This document shows, in pieces, positions 1 to 12,643 of a DNA stretch of 27,500 nucleotides; the stretch's first letter is position 1; each line of letters begins with the position of its first letter. Where the stretch lies: NCBI GenBank assembly GCA_002104895.1, contig MCFG01000004.1, positions 42,501-70,000 on the forward strand. Direction: 5' to 3'. The notes beneath the pieces were generated by a model, which was not told the DNA's origin, did not search any database, and saw nothing but the letters and a program-made list of their open reading frames with translations. Both the position numbers and the translations under genes were made by a program. Source of the DNA: Anaeromyces robustus. Taxonomy: Eukaryota; Neocallimastigomycota; Neocallimastigomycetes; Neocallimastigales; Neocallimastigaceae.

Positions 1-131
1 TGATAATAGGCGGGTAATTTTCAATTAAAATACAATAAAACAATATATCAATAAATAATAATAAGAATAATGAATAACAATAATAATGAATAATAATAGT
101 GAATAATGAAATTATAAAAATTTTATTATTA

Positions 132-172
<41 letters not shown>

Positions 173-1836
173 TTATTCTTATTACATTATATATTATGAT
201 ATATTATGATATATATTTAAATAGGGCTAATTTTTAAATTATACACTATCCATTTAATTAATATACTAATAAATATATAATAATATATAATTTTTATATA
301 TTATTAATATAAATCATTCTTAATTAACGTTTTTTTTTCCATCTTTTATATAAAATAAGCTTTTTATATTTATTTTATTTATTTGTTTTTTATCTATTCA
401 TTTATTTTTATTATTTATTTATTTACATATTTATTTATTTATTTATTTATTTACATATTTATTTATTTATTACTACAATTCTTTTTTTTTTAATTAATAA
501 AATAGTTTTTATAGTATATTAGATATATATTGTAGAATTAATTATAATATATGTAAATATATGGAATCAATTTAAATTTCTAGAAAACTTTAAATTTTAA
601 AAAAAAAAAGAATTTTTTGTTTACAATTTTTTTTTTTTTTTTAATTTTCAATTTCATGTCATTTGAAAAAAGATTACAATTAAAAAAGTTTAAAAACTTA
701 TTTTTTTTGTACCATTTATAAAATATAAAATTTTAAATTCATTATTATATATTATATATTCTTCTTATATATTATTATTACACTACAATATATTATAGTA
801 CTTTTTATATTACAATCTAAAAACTTTCAAAATTTTATTTTTTTTTTTTTTTTTTTTTTTTAATCATTATAGAAAGAAGATTATTAAAAAATTTTATTTA
901 TTTTTGAACTTTTTTCATTCATTAACATTTTTATTTTATAGATATTGAATGCCTAAAATTTACAATATAAATATTAATTATTTACTGAATTTATTATGTG
1001 TTTGTATTTTTTGTGTTTTTTGGGTTTGTTTTTTTTTTTTTTTTTTATGTAGATATAATATAGAAGAAAAAATATATTTATATTATTATATTATTATAAT
1101 TTATTACATATAAAAAAATAAAATAAAATATAAAAATCAATAATCAAAAAAGTATTATTTTTTATTTATTATTTTATTATTTTATGATATAAATATTTGT
1201 TTTATTTTATTTGAAATCTATAATAAATAAATTAAAGATACTTTTCAAAAATGATTTATATAAATATAAATATAAATATAAATATAAATTAAAACTTTCT
1301 ATTTTCTATTTAAAAGTAGTATAATAAAAATTTATATTATTTTTTTTTTTTTATAAAAAATAAAATATGAATAGATTTAAAAGATAATAAATAAATTAAA
1401 TAATATATATATATATATAAATATATATATGATCATTTATATATATATTATTTTTGTTATTATATTATTGTTATCATATATTATTAAATTGTTAGTCAAT
1501 ATTGTTAAAACGTTATTATGGTTTTTTATTATTATATTTACATTAAAAAATTATATATTATTTTTTCTAAAAATTTAAATAAAAGTATTTTTTTTATATA
1601 TCTATTAATTTTCAAAATAATTAAAAAAGTAAAAAATAAAAATTCTTTATTAAATTTTTATTTTTACTTTTTACTTTTTACTTTTTACTTTTTACTTTTT
1701 TCTTCTTTTCTTATTCTTTATCTTTTTTTTTTTTTTTTTTCTTTCTTTCTTTCTTTTTTTTTTTTTTTTTTTTTACTTTTTTCTTTTCATTTCTTATTTT
1801 ATTCTTAATTTCTTTTTATTATCATTATTATTATAT

Positions 1837-1869
<33 letters not shown>

Positions 1870-2689
1870 TTCTATCTTTATCTTTATAACATAATTAATA
1901 TTTTTTTGTTTTTAATTCTGTTATTATTATATTTCTTTTGACTTTTTTTTTTTTTTTTTTAATATTGTTTACTTAAATAATTATATATATATATATATAT
2001 ATTAATATTTATAATTTATATTTATATGTAGGTATATATATTTATGAATATGTATGAGAAAATAAAAAAAATATATAAGATATGACGTATTATTTTTATT
2101 ATTAATTATTTTAAATTTTTTTTTCTTTAAAAAAAAATAATAATAATAATAAATAAATAATAAATAATTAAATAATTAAATAAGAAATTAAATTAAAAAA
2201 GTATTATGAAATAAGAAAAAAGAATAAACACGATTATGAAAAAAAAAAAATTAATAATATAAAAAAAATAAAGAAAAATAGTAATTATTAAAGAAAAATA
2301 AAAATAAAAATATAAAAAAAAAAGGATTAATAAATATAATATATATAAATATATATAATATAATATATATATTTATGTATAATAGAAAAAAAAAAAAAAA
2401 ATATAAAATGTATTATTAAATATAAATATAAATTCTATCTCTATCTATTTTTTTTTTGTTGTTGTTGTTATTATAATTATTGTTGTTGTTTATATATAAA
2501 AAAAAATATATGATATGATGTATGACGTTATTATTAAATAAATAAATATTTTCTTTTTTGTTTTACTTTTTTTCTATTTTCTTTCTTTCTTTCTTTAAAT
2601 ATATAATATGTATATATAATAATATAATAGTTTATTATTATTATTTTTATTATTTTTATTATTATTATTTTTATTATGATTATTATTAT
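1..2689. other. Gene-free A/T-rich region downstream of the kinase gene
   Basis: No coding sequence is supported here. The one long open frame (1518-1808, plus strand) encodes only Phe, Leu, Tyr and Lys runs from poly(T) and (CTTT)n tracts, so it is a composition artefact. The stretch holds poly(T) runs (841-860, 1021-1046, 1721-1770, 1841-1868), short (TTTA)n at 413-475, (TA)n near 1400-1440 and 1980-2000, and mixed ATT repeats running up to the kinase stop codon at 2690. The last few hundred bases presumably contain the kinase 3' UTR, since that gene is transcribed leftward. No poly(A) signal stands out, because AATAAA-like words occur everywhere by chance. Confidence 0.7.
59..184. repeat. 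Imperfect inverted repeat (A/T hairpin)
   Basis: A 17-base word at 59-75 (TAATAAGAATAATGAAT) is exactly the reverse complement of 168-184. Much of the sequence between is AAT-type on the left and ATT-type on the right, so the whole segment could fold into a long imperfect stem. The arms are microsatellite-like, so this probably reflects inverted ATT/AAT expansion rather than a mobile element. Confidence 0.5.
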
Positions 2690-5600
2690 TTAAAGTTTTT
2701 CTTCCAATGGAACAAAATCATCAATTTCCATTAAAGTTTCTAATATTTTTACTGCTGTTGGTCTTTTCTTTGGATCTAAATCTACACATTGTTTTAATAA
2801 ATCTACTATTTTTGAATCTGGTACTTCTCCATTTAAAAATCTTAGTTCAGAATCATTAATTCCACTACCAAAATATCCTTTACGTATACACATAATCATA
2901 TGTATATTATTTCTTGCTGTTTTAAATGGTTCATTACCTGTCATCATAACAATTAAGGTTACACCTAATGAATAAATATCTGTTGCAAAAGTATAGGATT
3001 CATCACTACTAAAAAGTTCTGGTGCACTATATACAAAAAAATAAATATAATAATAAAAATAATAATAAAATATTATATTATATATAAATATATAATATAT
3101 AATAAATATAATATAATATAATATAATATAATATAATATAATATAATATAATATAATATAGATTAATATTTAATTTAATAATATTGATATAAATATTTAT
3201 ACATAAATATAAATAAATATATATATATAATTAAAAATAATTAAATTATATTACTTAAATAAAATAAAATAAAAATGAAAAAAAAAAAAAAAAATTTAAT
3301 TAAATTTAATTTTTCTTACCAGTAGGCTTGAGTTCCTCTACCTAATCCCATTTCCATTGGAAATTTACAATTTTCTAATGTTAAATTTTCACAATCTGGA
3401 AATTCATCAGGAGCATAACATGAACTACCAAAATCTGCAATTTTTGCATTTAAATAATCATCTAATAAAATATTTTGTGGTTTAATATCATGATGAATAA
3501 TTAACATATTATGGAAAGTTGCTACAGCATGTGTAATTTGACGTGCCCATTTAATCCATATTTTTTTACCAACATATTCAGGATTCTTTTTTATCCATGA
3601 TACTATATTACCATTAGAAGCATATTCTAATATAGTTGTAACACGTATAGGATCAGTATCAATCATTTCATTTCCTTCTTCTTCTTTTCCTTCTTCACTA
3701 TTTTTCTTTTCATTTCCTACTGATAATGCTATACCACTATCTATTGAAGTTGTTGAAATATTCAAATTATTATTATTATTAGTAGTAGTAGTAGTAGTAG
3801 TATTAATATTATTAGGACTAAGAGTATTATTATTATTATTATAATTATTGGATTCACGCATAAAATTCTTTTTGGCTTCTGTTTCATTAATTAAACCAAT
3901 TAATTGAATAATATAAGGTTGATTTGTAAGCATAGTTAATATATTTAATTCAGTCATTGCAACCATTTGAGATACATAATCTTTATGAAAACATTTCACT
4001 GCACATTGTTTTAAAGGAGAAGAATCATCTGATGTAAAATCATTAATATAACTACTACTATTATTACGACTTAATGAAGAATTATAACGTGAATTATATG
4101 ATTGAGTATGATTATTTTTTTCATCTTCATCTTCATTTTCATCTTCATTTTCATCTTCATTTTCATTTTCATTATCATTATCATTATCATTTTCATTTTC
4201 ATTTTCATTATCATTAATATCTACAATTTCTTCTTCTTTATCATCATTATTATCATTATCATCATCATTAACACTATATAAACCTAAATATACATTACAA
4301 TATTGACCACGTCCTATAAGATTTTTCTTTGTTGGAAGATAACTTATATTAATATTTGGTATAACTTCCACATATTTTTGATACATTTCATTCCATGCTT
4401 TATGTAATTTAGTAAGAGATTCTTGATCCATTTGATAAGAATAAGAAAAAGATGGTGATAATCCAAGAAAAGAAGATTTTGTTTTTAAACGTTCATTAGA
4501 TTTTAAATGATTTAATGAATTAGAAGGTGAAATTTGTGATTTAGATGATGTATTTGGTGAAGTGGTAAAAGGTGTATTTAAAAAACGTTTAATTTGTTCT
4601 TCAGGAGAAAGAATTTTATTGGAAGAACGTGGTGAAGTAGAAGGTGAACGATTTTTTAAATTAAGTTTACTTAAATCTAATTTTGTATTGCTTAATCGAT
4701 TCTTTTTCAAATTTTTATTACTCTTTTTTTTTTTATTATTATTGTTTTTATTATTATTATTGAAATTATTATTAATATTACTATTACTATTACTATTACT
4801 ATGATTATTTTTATTACTATTCTTATTATTATTATAACTTATACGATTATTATCATTTTTATTAATATTAAAATTTAGATTATTACTAATATTATTATTA
4901 CTATTATATTGAGAATTATTTAAATTATTAGAAAAATCATTTACTAAAGTTTCATTAGAATTATCACTTTTATTTGTATCAGTTTTATTTAAATTAATAC
5001 GATTATTACTATCATGTTTTTTCAAATAATTAATATTTAAATTTAAATTATTAAGATCTGATGATGTAGATTCTATTGAACAAAAATCTGTATTTAAATC
5101 TAAAGTATTCAAATAATTATTTTTATTATTATTGTTGTTTTCTTTAAATATAAATTGTTGACGAGCATCATTAATTTCTTCATTACTACTAATATTACTT
5201 GTATCACTGTTATCATTTAAATTATAACGATAATTATTATTAAGTTTTTTATTTAAAATATTATTGTTATTGCTATTGTTATTGTTATTAACATTATTAT
5301 TAATATTATCATTACTTCCTTGGAAAAGATGTGTATAATCTGGATTTTTAAGAGTACTCCATTTTAAATAAATATTTGAAGTTTCATCTTTTATTTCTTT
5401 ACCTAATTTTAAATTAATTTCTTCTCTTGCTTTTTCTTTCTCCTTTTGATCTTTTTCTTCTCGAAGTTTTTCTTGTTTTTGTAATTCTTCAATTTCTTTC
5501 GCACTAACACGTGGTGCAGGTCGTACTAAAGTAATAGGTTCATCAAAAATATCATTTTTTGTAGGTGGTTTTTTATTATTTGATTTATTATTATTATTAT

Positions 5601-5889
5601 TATTGTTAATATTAAGGGAAGATGAACTATTTGCAGGTGAAATAAAAGGTGAATCTCTACTACGATAATAATTTGATCCATAATTACGATCATTATAATA
5701 TGAATTAGGGTATAATGGTACTTTTTCTTTAAATAGATCCTTATTATCATTACCATCTAAAGAATGAAGTGTATCAAAATTTTTATAATCATTTTTATCT
5801 AATGTATCTAGATCAACAAAATTGTTAAAACTTCTATTGGCATGATAACTTTGTTTTTCAACTGCCATATAATATCTATCTTGCGTCAT
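2690..5889 (-). CDS. Ser/Thr protein kinase with Asn-rich N-terminus and low-complexity insertions in the kinase domain (2 exons)
   Basis: Phosphorylates Ser/Thr on unknown substrates. Exon 1 is 5889-3320 and exon 2 is 3026-2690, giving about 968 residues. The start at 5889 is supported by an in-frame TAA within 20 bases upstream. Residues 1-520 are low complexity (Asn/Ser runs), with a charged, probably coiled-coil stretch at about 126-168 (RVSAKEIEELQKQEKLREEK). The kinase domain starts with the Gly loop IGRGQYCNVYLG (525-536). It continues with AVK (Lys632), a probable helix-C Glu647, the catalytic loop HHDIKPQN (Asp801), DFG (Asp819), the splice-restored APE motif (858-860), DIYSLGVTL, and the C-lobe Arg in DPKKRPTA. 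Two insertions interrupt the N-lobe: an acidic Asp/Glu/Asn segment at about 541-628 and an Asn/Thr segment at about 664-744. His replaces the usual Arg before the catalytic Asp, so this is a non-RD kinase. All core residues are present, so it is probably active. I cannot place the subfamily. Confidence 0.9.
3027..3319 (-). other. Intron in the kinase gene, phase 2
   Basis: The donor GTAAGAAAA at 3319 and acceptor TATAG at 3027 bound a 293-base A/T intron. Removing it joins TACTG to TGCACCAGAA, giving Gln-Ala-Tyr-Cys-Ala-Pro-Glu-Leu. This restores the APE motif of the activation segment across the junction. The intron contains a (TATAA)n array at about 3107-3160. Confidence 0.88.
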
Positions 5890-6603
5890 TTTGATTTTTA
5901 ATGATTATTACTTTTTCTTTTATAAATATATATATTAACTATAAATTTTAACAGATCGTCTTATTAAAGATTATTTTATAACGTTATGGTTTTGTTTTAT
6001 TTTTATTGTTATTGTTAATAACCTTTATAAATATATTATATTACTTTGTAATTATTAGCTGTTTATATATTTCTCTATTTTTTTTTTTTTTTATAAAAAT
6101 ATACTTTGAATATACTTTTAAAATATATATATTATTAAAAAATTAAATAGTTAAAGTAAAAAAGAATAAAAAGTATATACTATTTCTTTTAAAAAATGTA
6201 TTAAAAGAAATAAAAATTTCATTATTTTTATTATAAAATAAAAAATAAATAAATAAAAAAATATTAGTAATATGTAAAAATGTTATAATATTATAATATA
6301 TATAATAAAATAAAACAAAAATTTTATAATTGATAGAAAATATTTATTCTGTATAATATATATGTTTGTTTTACATAATTATGCATATCAAATAATTTAA
6401 CTATTGTTTTTTTTTTCTATCAAAAAAAAAATGTATATATTATCATATGCAGTGTTAAAAAAATATTTGTATATATTTTAAAGTTTTTATCATCTAATAT
6501 ATATATTTGTATTTTCATTTATATTATATATATATATTACAACTTATTTATAATTTATCACTTATTAACTTATTTATTTATTTATTCATTTATTAAATAT
6601 ATA

Positions 6604-6605
<2 letters not shown>

Positions 6606-6665
<60 letters not shown>

Positions 6666-6729
6666 TACTACTACTACTACTATTATGATTATTATTATTA
6701 TTATTACTACTACTACTACTACTATTATG

Positions 6730-6801
<72 letters not shown>
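6606..6801. repeat. (ATT)n/(ACT)n trinucleotide array with an internal 42-bp duplication
   Basis: A run of about 195 bases is built from ATT triplets, interrupted by two blocks of ACT triplets each followed by ATTATGATT. The two ACT blocks begin at 6661 and 6703, a spacing of 42 bp, so a 42-bp unit was duplicated inside the triplet array. Confidence 0.9.
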
Positions 6802-6804
<3 letters not shown>

Positions 6805-8307
6805 TACTTAAATTTATGATATTTAAAATTTAATTTTTCGAATAAATCTTTACTTTTTAATATTAATGATTATTATAATTGATTTATATAATAAAAAATG
6901 TTATAATTGTTTTTGTAATTTTTTTTAGTCATTCTTTCATAATAAAATATCACAAAAAAAAAAATTAAATATTTTACTTCAAAGTTAAATTTTTTATTTT
7001 TAATTTTTTTTTTTTTTTTTTTTTTTTTTAACTATTTTAGTGTTAAAAGTATCATTTTATTATCACTAAAAAAGAAAATTATTTATATTAATATTTTTGA
7101 AAAATAAAACTTGAATTATTTATCCTATAATAAATATCTTCGTTATATATTTAAAATATCCCCACTTTATTTCTTTAAAATATTAATTTAATAGTTCTCT
7201 CTTAAGAGATTTTATTTTTTTTTATTAAAGTATAATTTCTTTCTTTTTTATTCTTTTTCACTATAAAATATTTTATATATTTAGAGTATATATAAAAAAG
7301 AATTTCTTATATAAGATTTGTTTCCCTTGAAATGATAATTCTGTCTCTTTTTTTTGCTTTTGTTCTTTTATCTTTTTTTTTTTTAATTTATTTTTCTTTT
7401 GATTATAATATTTATTATAATTTGTTTTGTTTTACTTTGTTATAATTCACTATATTTTTTCCTTTATATTGATTATCTTTTTTTTTTTTTTATTATTATT
7501 TTATTGAAATAATTATTATACTTTTGAATCCCCTTTTTTTATATTTGAAACACTATCATACTTTATAAATTATATTTTTCTCCTTTTTGTATTGAAATAT
7601 GAAATATTTAAAATATAATAATTAAAAAAAAAACTTACATTTAAAATATATGTATTAATATTAATAATTATTGAATTATTAATAGGTTGGTTTTTTATAA
7701 AAAAAAAAAATTAATTTAAATAAAAAAAATATATTCTATAAAAAATCTTTCATGGCTTTCTATTTTTTATTATATAAAAATAATTTATTCTTTTTAATTT
7801 TTCTTTTTTTTTTTATAAATTTTTTCTGTTTTTTATTTTTATAATTATTTAAAAATAATAATTACATTTAGATAATAATGTTGTTATTATTATTATTATT
7901 ATTATTAATTTAAATATTCATTCAAATATTTAAATAATTATATAAAAAAAATAAAGAAAATTATAAAATTTCTAATAAGGCATGGTAATTTTGTATATAT
8001 ATTTGTTAAAATAATAGAATTTATAAATTAATCCATAAATATATATTTTTTGAATATTGAATCTATTAAATTTTTTCCTGTTTAATTTTTTGTTTTTAAT
8101 CTATTATTTCATAAAAAATAAAATAATTTTACAAATCCTTTTATAAAAAAGGTTTTAATAAAGAAAAAAAAATAAGGGAAAAATAAATAATAATAAAATT
8201 TTAATTTTTTTTATATTATACTTTATATTAAAATAATTAAATTAATAATTATTAATAATTAATAATTTAATATTTAAAAATTCTTTTATCTTATCTTTTT
8301 TTCATTC

Positions 8308-8428
8308 ATTTATTTATCTATTTATTTATTTATTTATTTATTTATTTATTAATTTATCTATTTATTAATTAATTAATTTATTTATTTATTTATTTATTTA
8401 TTTATTAATTATTTATTTATTAATTAAT

Positions 8429-8491
<63 letters not shown>

Positions 8492-8493
8492 TT
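8308..8493. repeat. (TTTA)n tetranucleotide array, interrupted
   Basis: About 185 bases of TTTA repeats on the plus strand, broken by TTAATTAATTAA and TCTA variants at 8349-8375 and 8404-8428, then a purer run to 8493. T-rich strand is plus, as in the other long arrays of this window. Confidence 0.92.
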
Positions 8494-9703
8494 ATTTTTT
8501 AATTTATAATAAATAATTAAAAAAAAAATTTTTTTTATAAAAAAATAATAAATAAAAAAATAATAAAAAATATTAAGAAATCATTTATTAAAAGAAAAAA
8601 AAATTAATAAATATAAAATGAATATTAATTATTTCATTTTACTTCATTATTTTAATAATAAAAAACCTTAAAATTAATATAAAAAAATTAAAATAAAAAA
8701 ATATTGAAATTTTCATCGAAAGACTTTTCATTTTATTTTTAAATTTAATTTGTTAATTTTATAAAGAGCTTATTAAAGTAAATACTTAAATTTACATTAT
8801 TTTAAATATTATTAATATCAAAAAATTAAAAAAAGGTACAATTATACTTATTTATGGTATTATTATATTGAATTTTTTTCCTTTCTAATATTTTAATTTC
8901 TTATTTTATTATATATAATAAAATAAGAAATCATAATTTTATAAAATTGAATATATATAGTTATTTATATATTATATATATAATTTATGACTTTATTAAT
9001 AGAATAATAATTAATTACCAAAAAAAAATGATAAAAAATATCAATAATTTTATCATTCTATCAATAATTTTATCATTCATTATATAAACCTAAATTGTAA
9101 TTTGTATTTAATTTTTTTTTTTTTTTTTTTTTTTTTTTAGTTTCCTATTTTCTATTTTTTCTTATTTTTATAATTATTATTATGGACAATTATTGTCCAC
9201 AATTTATTTAAAAATTTCTTTATTTACCTATTTTTCATATAATTAATAAATTTCATTTTTACCATCATAAACTTTGTTGAGTTTAATAATTTAATAAAAA
9301 ATAAGCTTTTTTTATTAAAATTTATATATACATAATTTGTTTTTTTTTTTTTTTTACAAATTTTCAAAAAAGCATAATTTAATAGATTAAAATTTGATGG
9401 TTATTTAAATTACATAAAAATAATATTAAATTATAATTTATTTATTATTTAATATTATAAAATGTATATCCTAAAAAAATTTGTAAACTTTTATATATTA
9501 AAAGAGTAATAAATTATTAAAAAAGTATTTTATATAATTATATATTAGTATCTTCAATATAATTGTAATAAATAATTCTAAAAAAATAAAATAGTATAAT
9601 AAAATAATAATTAAATATATACATATTGAATATTGATATATTTTTTTTTCTAAGCTTGGACAAAATTAATCGCATCTATTAATTATTTTAAATATCAATC
9701 TAA

Positions 9704-9940
9704 TTTATTAGTATTTATTTCATCATAATTCTCATTATTAATATTTAAAAATATATTTTATTATTTTAAACTTACATAAATTTTCTCCATCATAAAAAAA
9801 TTTTATCATTATAATTATAGAAAGTTTATATAATTGACAGTCAATAAAATATTTAAATAATTAAAAAATGCCATTAATTTTTTTATTAATTTTATTTATT
9901 AGTATTTATTTGACCATAACTCTCATTAACATTAAAAAAA
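9704..9940. repeat. Diverged pair of about 50-bp repeats
   Basis: The segment at 9704-9753 (containing ATTTATTAGTATTTATTTC) and the one at 9891-9937 share the order ATTTATTAGTATTTATTT, then CATAAxTCTCATTA, then an A-rich tail. By eye they match at roughly 80-85 percent at an offset of about 187 bp. This could be an old local duplication or two scraps of a dispersed element. Confidence 0.45.
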
Positions 9941-10033
9941 TTTTTTAAAACATATATATATTATTGGTATGAACCAATACTAAAAAAATTTTATCTACAT
10001 GTATTAACTTTAAAAATATAAAAAAATATATAA

Positions 10034-10181
10034 ATATATAAATATTATTATAATTATTATTAGTATAATTATTATTATTATTATTATTATAATTATTATT
10101 ATTATTATAATTATTATTAGTATAATTATTATTATTATTATTATTATAATTATTATTATTATTATAATTATTATTAGTATA

Positions 10182-10215
<34 letters not shown>
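10034..10215. repeat. 57-bp higher-order repeat of ATT triplets, three copies
   Basis: The marker AGTATAATT recurs at 10062, 10119 and 10176, spaced exactly 57 bp apart, with matching patterns of TATAATT interruptions between. The unit is 19 triplets long. It shows that a blocks-of-triplets unit was duplicated as a whole after the simple ATT array had picked up interruptions. Confidence 0.85.
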
Positions 10216-10217
<2 letters not shown>

Positions 10218-11205
10218 ATTATTATTATATTATAATTATTATTATGATTAAATATATTAAATATCTAAAAAAGAAAGGTCTATTAATAGAATATTAAATA
10301 TATATATATATATAATACTTCAAATAATAACATATTGTATATTTATAAAATTATCAAAATTATAATAATAGACAGTATATCTCATATTTCTATTATCTAT
10401 TAAATTAAATATAAATACAAATATATAAAATATGGATAACAATTGAAAATATTTGACTTTAGATCAATAATACATTGAAATATATTTAAAAATGAATATA
10501 TAATATGAAATATATCTAATATAGAATATATATAATAATTATTATAATTATCTTAATTTATTATTTTTTACTTGTTTCTTTTTTAATTTATTTAAATACA
10601 TTTTTATGTTACTTTTTTTTTATTTCTAGAATAATTATAAAAAATATTATTATATTTTAATTTTTATTTATCATTATATATTTTTACAACAATTCAATAT
10701 ATTTTTATCAATATTTCTTTTATACCAAGAAATTTTATTTTTTTTCAATTTTTAAATAAAAAATGAATATTCTATAATTCTATTATTTTATATAAATCTT
10801 TATATATATTACGGATTACTATTTTATATTATATTATAGTTTTGTAACTTTTTTTCTTATTTCTTTATTTTTTTTTTTAACCTTACTTTATTATTGATTA
10901 TAACAAAGGAAAAAAACACTTAATTCAATTCAAAATACATCTGTTTCTGTTAATATTTTATATATCATTAATTTATTTTTTTTTTCTATTATTAATAAAA
11001 AAAGAAATTTAAAATTTTAATAAAAATAAAAATAAATAAAATAGAATGAAATAATATAAAATAAAATATATCTAAATATTTTTTAAATTAATGTGTATAT
11101 TAACCAAATTACCTTTCAAAATAAAAAATTATATAAAATAATTAATCATCAAATATAAGAAGTAAATATACTCTATATCTTTTTTTTATATTTTTTTTTA
11201 TTTTT

Positions 11206-11252
<47 letters not shown>

Positions 11253-11273
11253 TATATTTATTTATTTATTTAT
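11206..11273. repeat. (TTTA)n tetranucleotide array
   Basis: About 16 TTTA-type repeats on the plus strand with one TATA interruption near 11251. Confidence 0.9.
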
Positions 11274-11823
11274 TAAAATAATTAAAAATTTTTACTGACT
11301 AAAAATAAAAAAAGTATATAATATAAAAAAGAAAAAAAAGTGATAAATCCAAAAAAAATAAAAAAAAAATTTTTTTTATAAAATAAGAAGAAAAAAAATA
11401 ATGAAAAAAAATTATTCTTTATCTTTTTTTTTTTATTATTATTATTATTTCTTTTTCTTTTATCTTTCCTTCTTTATCACCTTATTTTTTTTTTTTTTAT
11501 AATATTAAAAATAATGTATCATATTATTATTTTATATATATAAATTAGTAATAAAAAAATAATTTTCGCTAACGTGGCTCCTTTTCTTGTTTGTATAATA
11601 ATGTTTTATATAATATATATCATTTATTTTAATTAAAAAAATTTTTAAATAAATTAATAATAATAATTATAATTAATAAAACAATTAAAAATAAAAAATA
11701 TATAAAAAATTGAATAATAATATTTTAAAATAAATAAGGAATTCATTTAACAATTATTTACAGTAAAATTATATAAAAATTGTTTTAGATATTCCTATTT
11801 ATATTCTTCTATCTTCTATTGAG

Positions 11824-11825
<2 letters not shown>

Positions 11826-11897
<72 letters not shown>

Positions 11898-12027
11898 ATT
11901 ATAATTATTATAATTATTATAATTATTATTATTATAATTATTATTATAAATATTATTATTATAAATATTATTATACTAGAATTATTATAGTTATTATTAT
12001 TATTGTTGTTGTTGTTATATTATTATT
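11826..12027. repeat. (ATT)n trinucleotide array
   Basis: A near-perfect run of ATT/TTA triplets to about 11895 that grades into ATT units with ATAATT and ATAAAT interruptions and ends in a short GTT run. Its apparent open reading frame is a Tyr/Asn run with no gene-like content. Confidence 0.9.
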
Positions 12028-12122
12028 AATGATAATATTGTGATAACTAATTTTATTTTGATTCTAATTTTAATGACTTTTTTGATATGAAACTTTATTA
12101 TATTCAAATTTTATTTTTCAAT

Positions 12123-12154
<32 letters not shown>

Positions 12155-12554
12155 TTTTTTTCTTTTTGTATAATATTTCAATTATTTTTAATTCGTTTTT
12201 CTCATTATTTTTCTTTTATTTGTTTATTTATTTGTTTGTTTTTTGTAATTTTTTTTCTTGCTTTTTGTTTTTTATTTTGTTTTTTTATATAAATTATATT
12301 TTTATTCTTTTTTATTTATTTATTTATTTATTTATCTTATTCTTGGATTTTACATAATATATATTATTTAAGATGATTATTTTTAATTTTCTATTATATA
12401 TATTATATTAAATAAATATTTTTAAAAAAAATACATATATAATAAACAGCGAAAAAATAATAATAGATTTAATAAAAAAAAAAATATTGTTAAAAAATTA
12501 TATATAAATTCTTTTTTAATTCTATTTTTTTTTTTTTTTCTTTTTAATCTATTA

Positions 12555-12606
12555 TTGTTCATTTATTCATTCATTCATTTATTTATTTATTTATTTATTT
12601 ATTTAT
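12555..12606. repeat. (TTTA)n/(TTCA)n array just past the CHS7 stop codon
   Basis: TTCA repeats followed by TTTA repeats begin about 38 bases downstream of the CHS7 stop codon (that gene reads leftward). The array therefore probably lies in or next to the CHS7 3' UTR. Confidence 0.8.
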
Positions 12607-12643
12607 CTTTTAATTCTATTTAAAATAATTTTCATTTACTTAT

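Larger units (their letters stand above)
5890..12643. other. Gene-free A/T-rich region between kinase and CHS7 genes
   Basis: Almost 7 kb with no supportable gene on either strand. Open frames at 11819-12043 and 12166-12357 translate to Tyr/Asn or Phe/Leu runs from ATT and T-rich repeats and are rejected. The right-hand 600 bp or so of kinase-proximal sequence (5890-6500) would hold the kinase promoter, but no distinct element can be picked out. Contents are microsatellites (listed separately), poly(T) runs (7003-7029, 9112-9138, 12136-12160), and small palindromes such as TGGACAAT-T-ATTGTCCA at 9183-9199 and TCTCTTAAGAGA at 7198-7209. A 20-base unit is tandemly duplicated at about 9040-9078. 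A slightly less A/T-rich scrap at 11566-11592 has no recognisable function. Confidence 0.7.

Noticed and set aside
1518-1808. 96-codon open frame on the plus strand
   Set aside because: It translates to Phe/Leu/Tyr/Lys runs generated by poly(T) and CTTT tracts, with no protein-like composition, no family resemblance and no splice context.
4562-4804. Open frame on the plus strand inside the kinase gene
   Set aside because: It is antisense to kinase exon 1; its Leu runs are the reverse complement of the Asn/Ser repeat codons.
5526-5756. Second minus-strand open frame overlapping the kinase gene
   Set aside because: Out-of-frame shadow of kinase exon 1, made of Ile/Leu/Met codons from the Asn-rich region.
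8308-8493. Regular repeats considered as a CRISPR-like or satellite centromere array
   Set aside because: There are no unique spacers and no fixed repeat unit beyond TTTA; the organism is a eukaryote and the run is a plain microsatellite.
9183-9199. Perfect 8-bp palindrome TGGACAAT-T-ATTGTCCA as a possible operator or transposon end
   Set aside because: It is isolated, with no gene near it and no partner copy found; short palindromes are common in A/T-rich DNA.
11566-11592. Less A/T-rich scrap (GCTAACGTGGCTCC) as a possible RNA gene or promoter core
   Set aside because: Too short, with no stem structure, tRNA box or flanking gene to give it meaning.
11819-12357. Two open frames with Tyr/Asn and Phe/Leu runs
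   Set aside because: They are readings through ATT, poly(T) and TTTA microsatellites.
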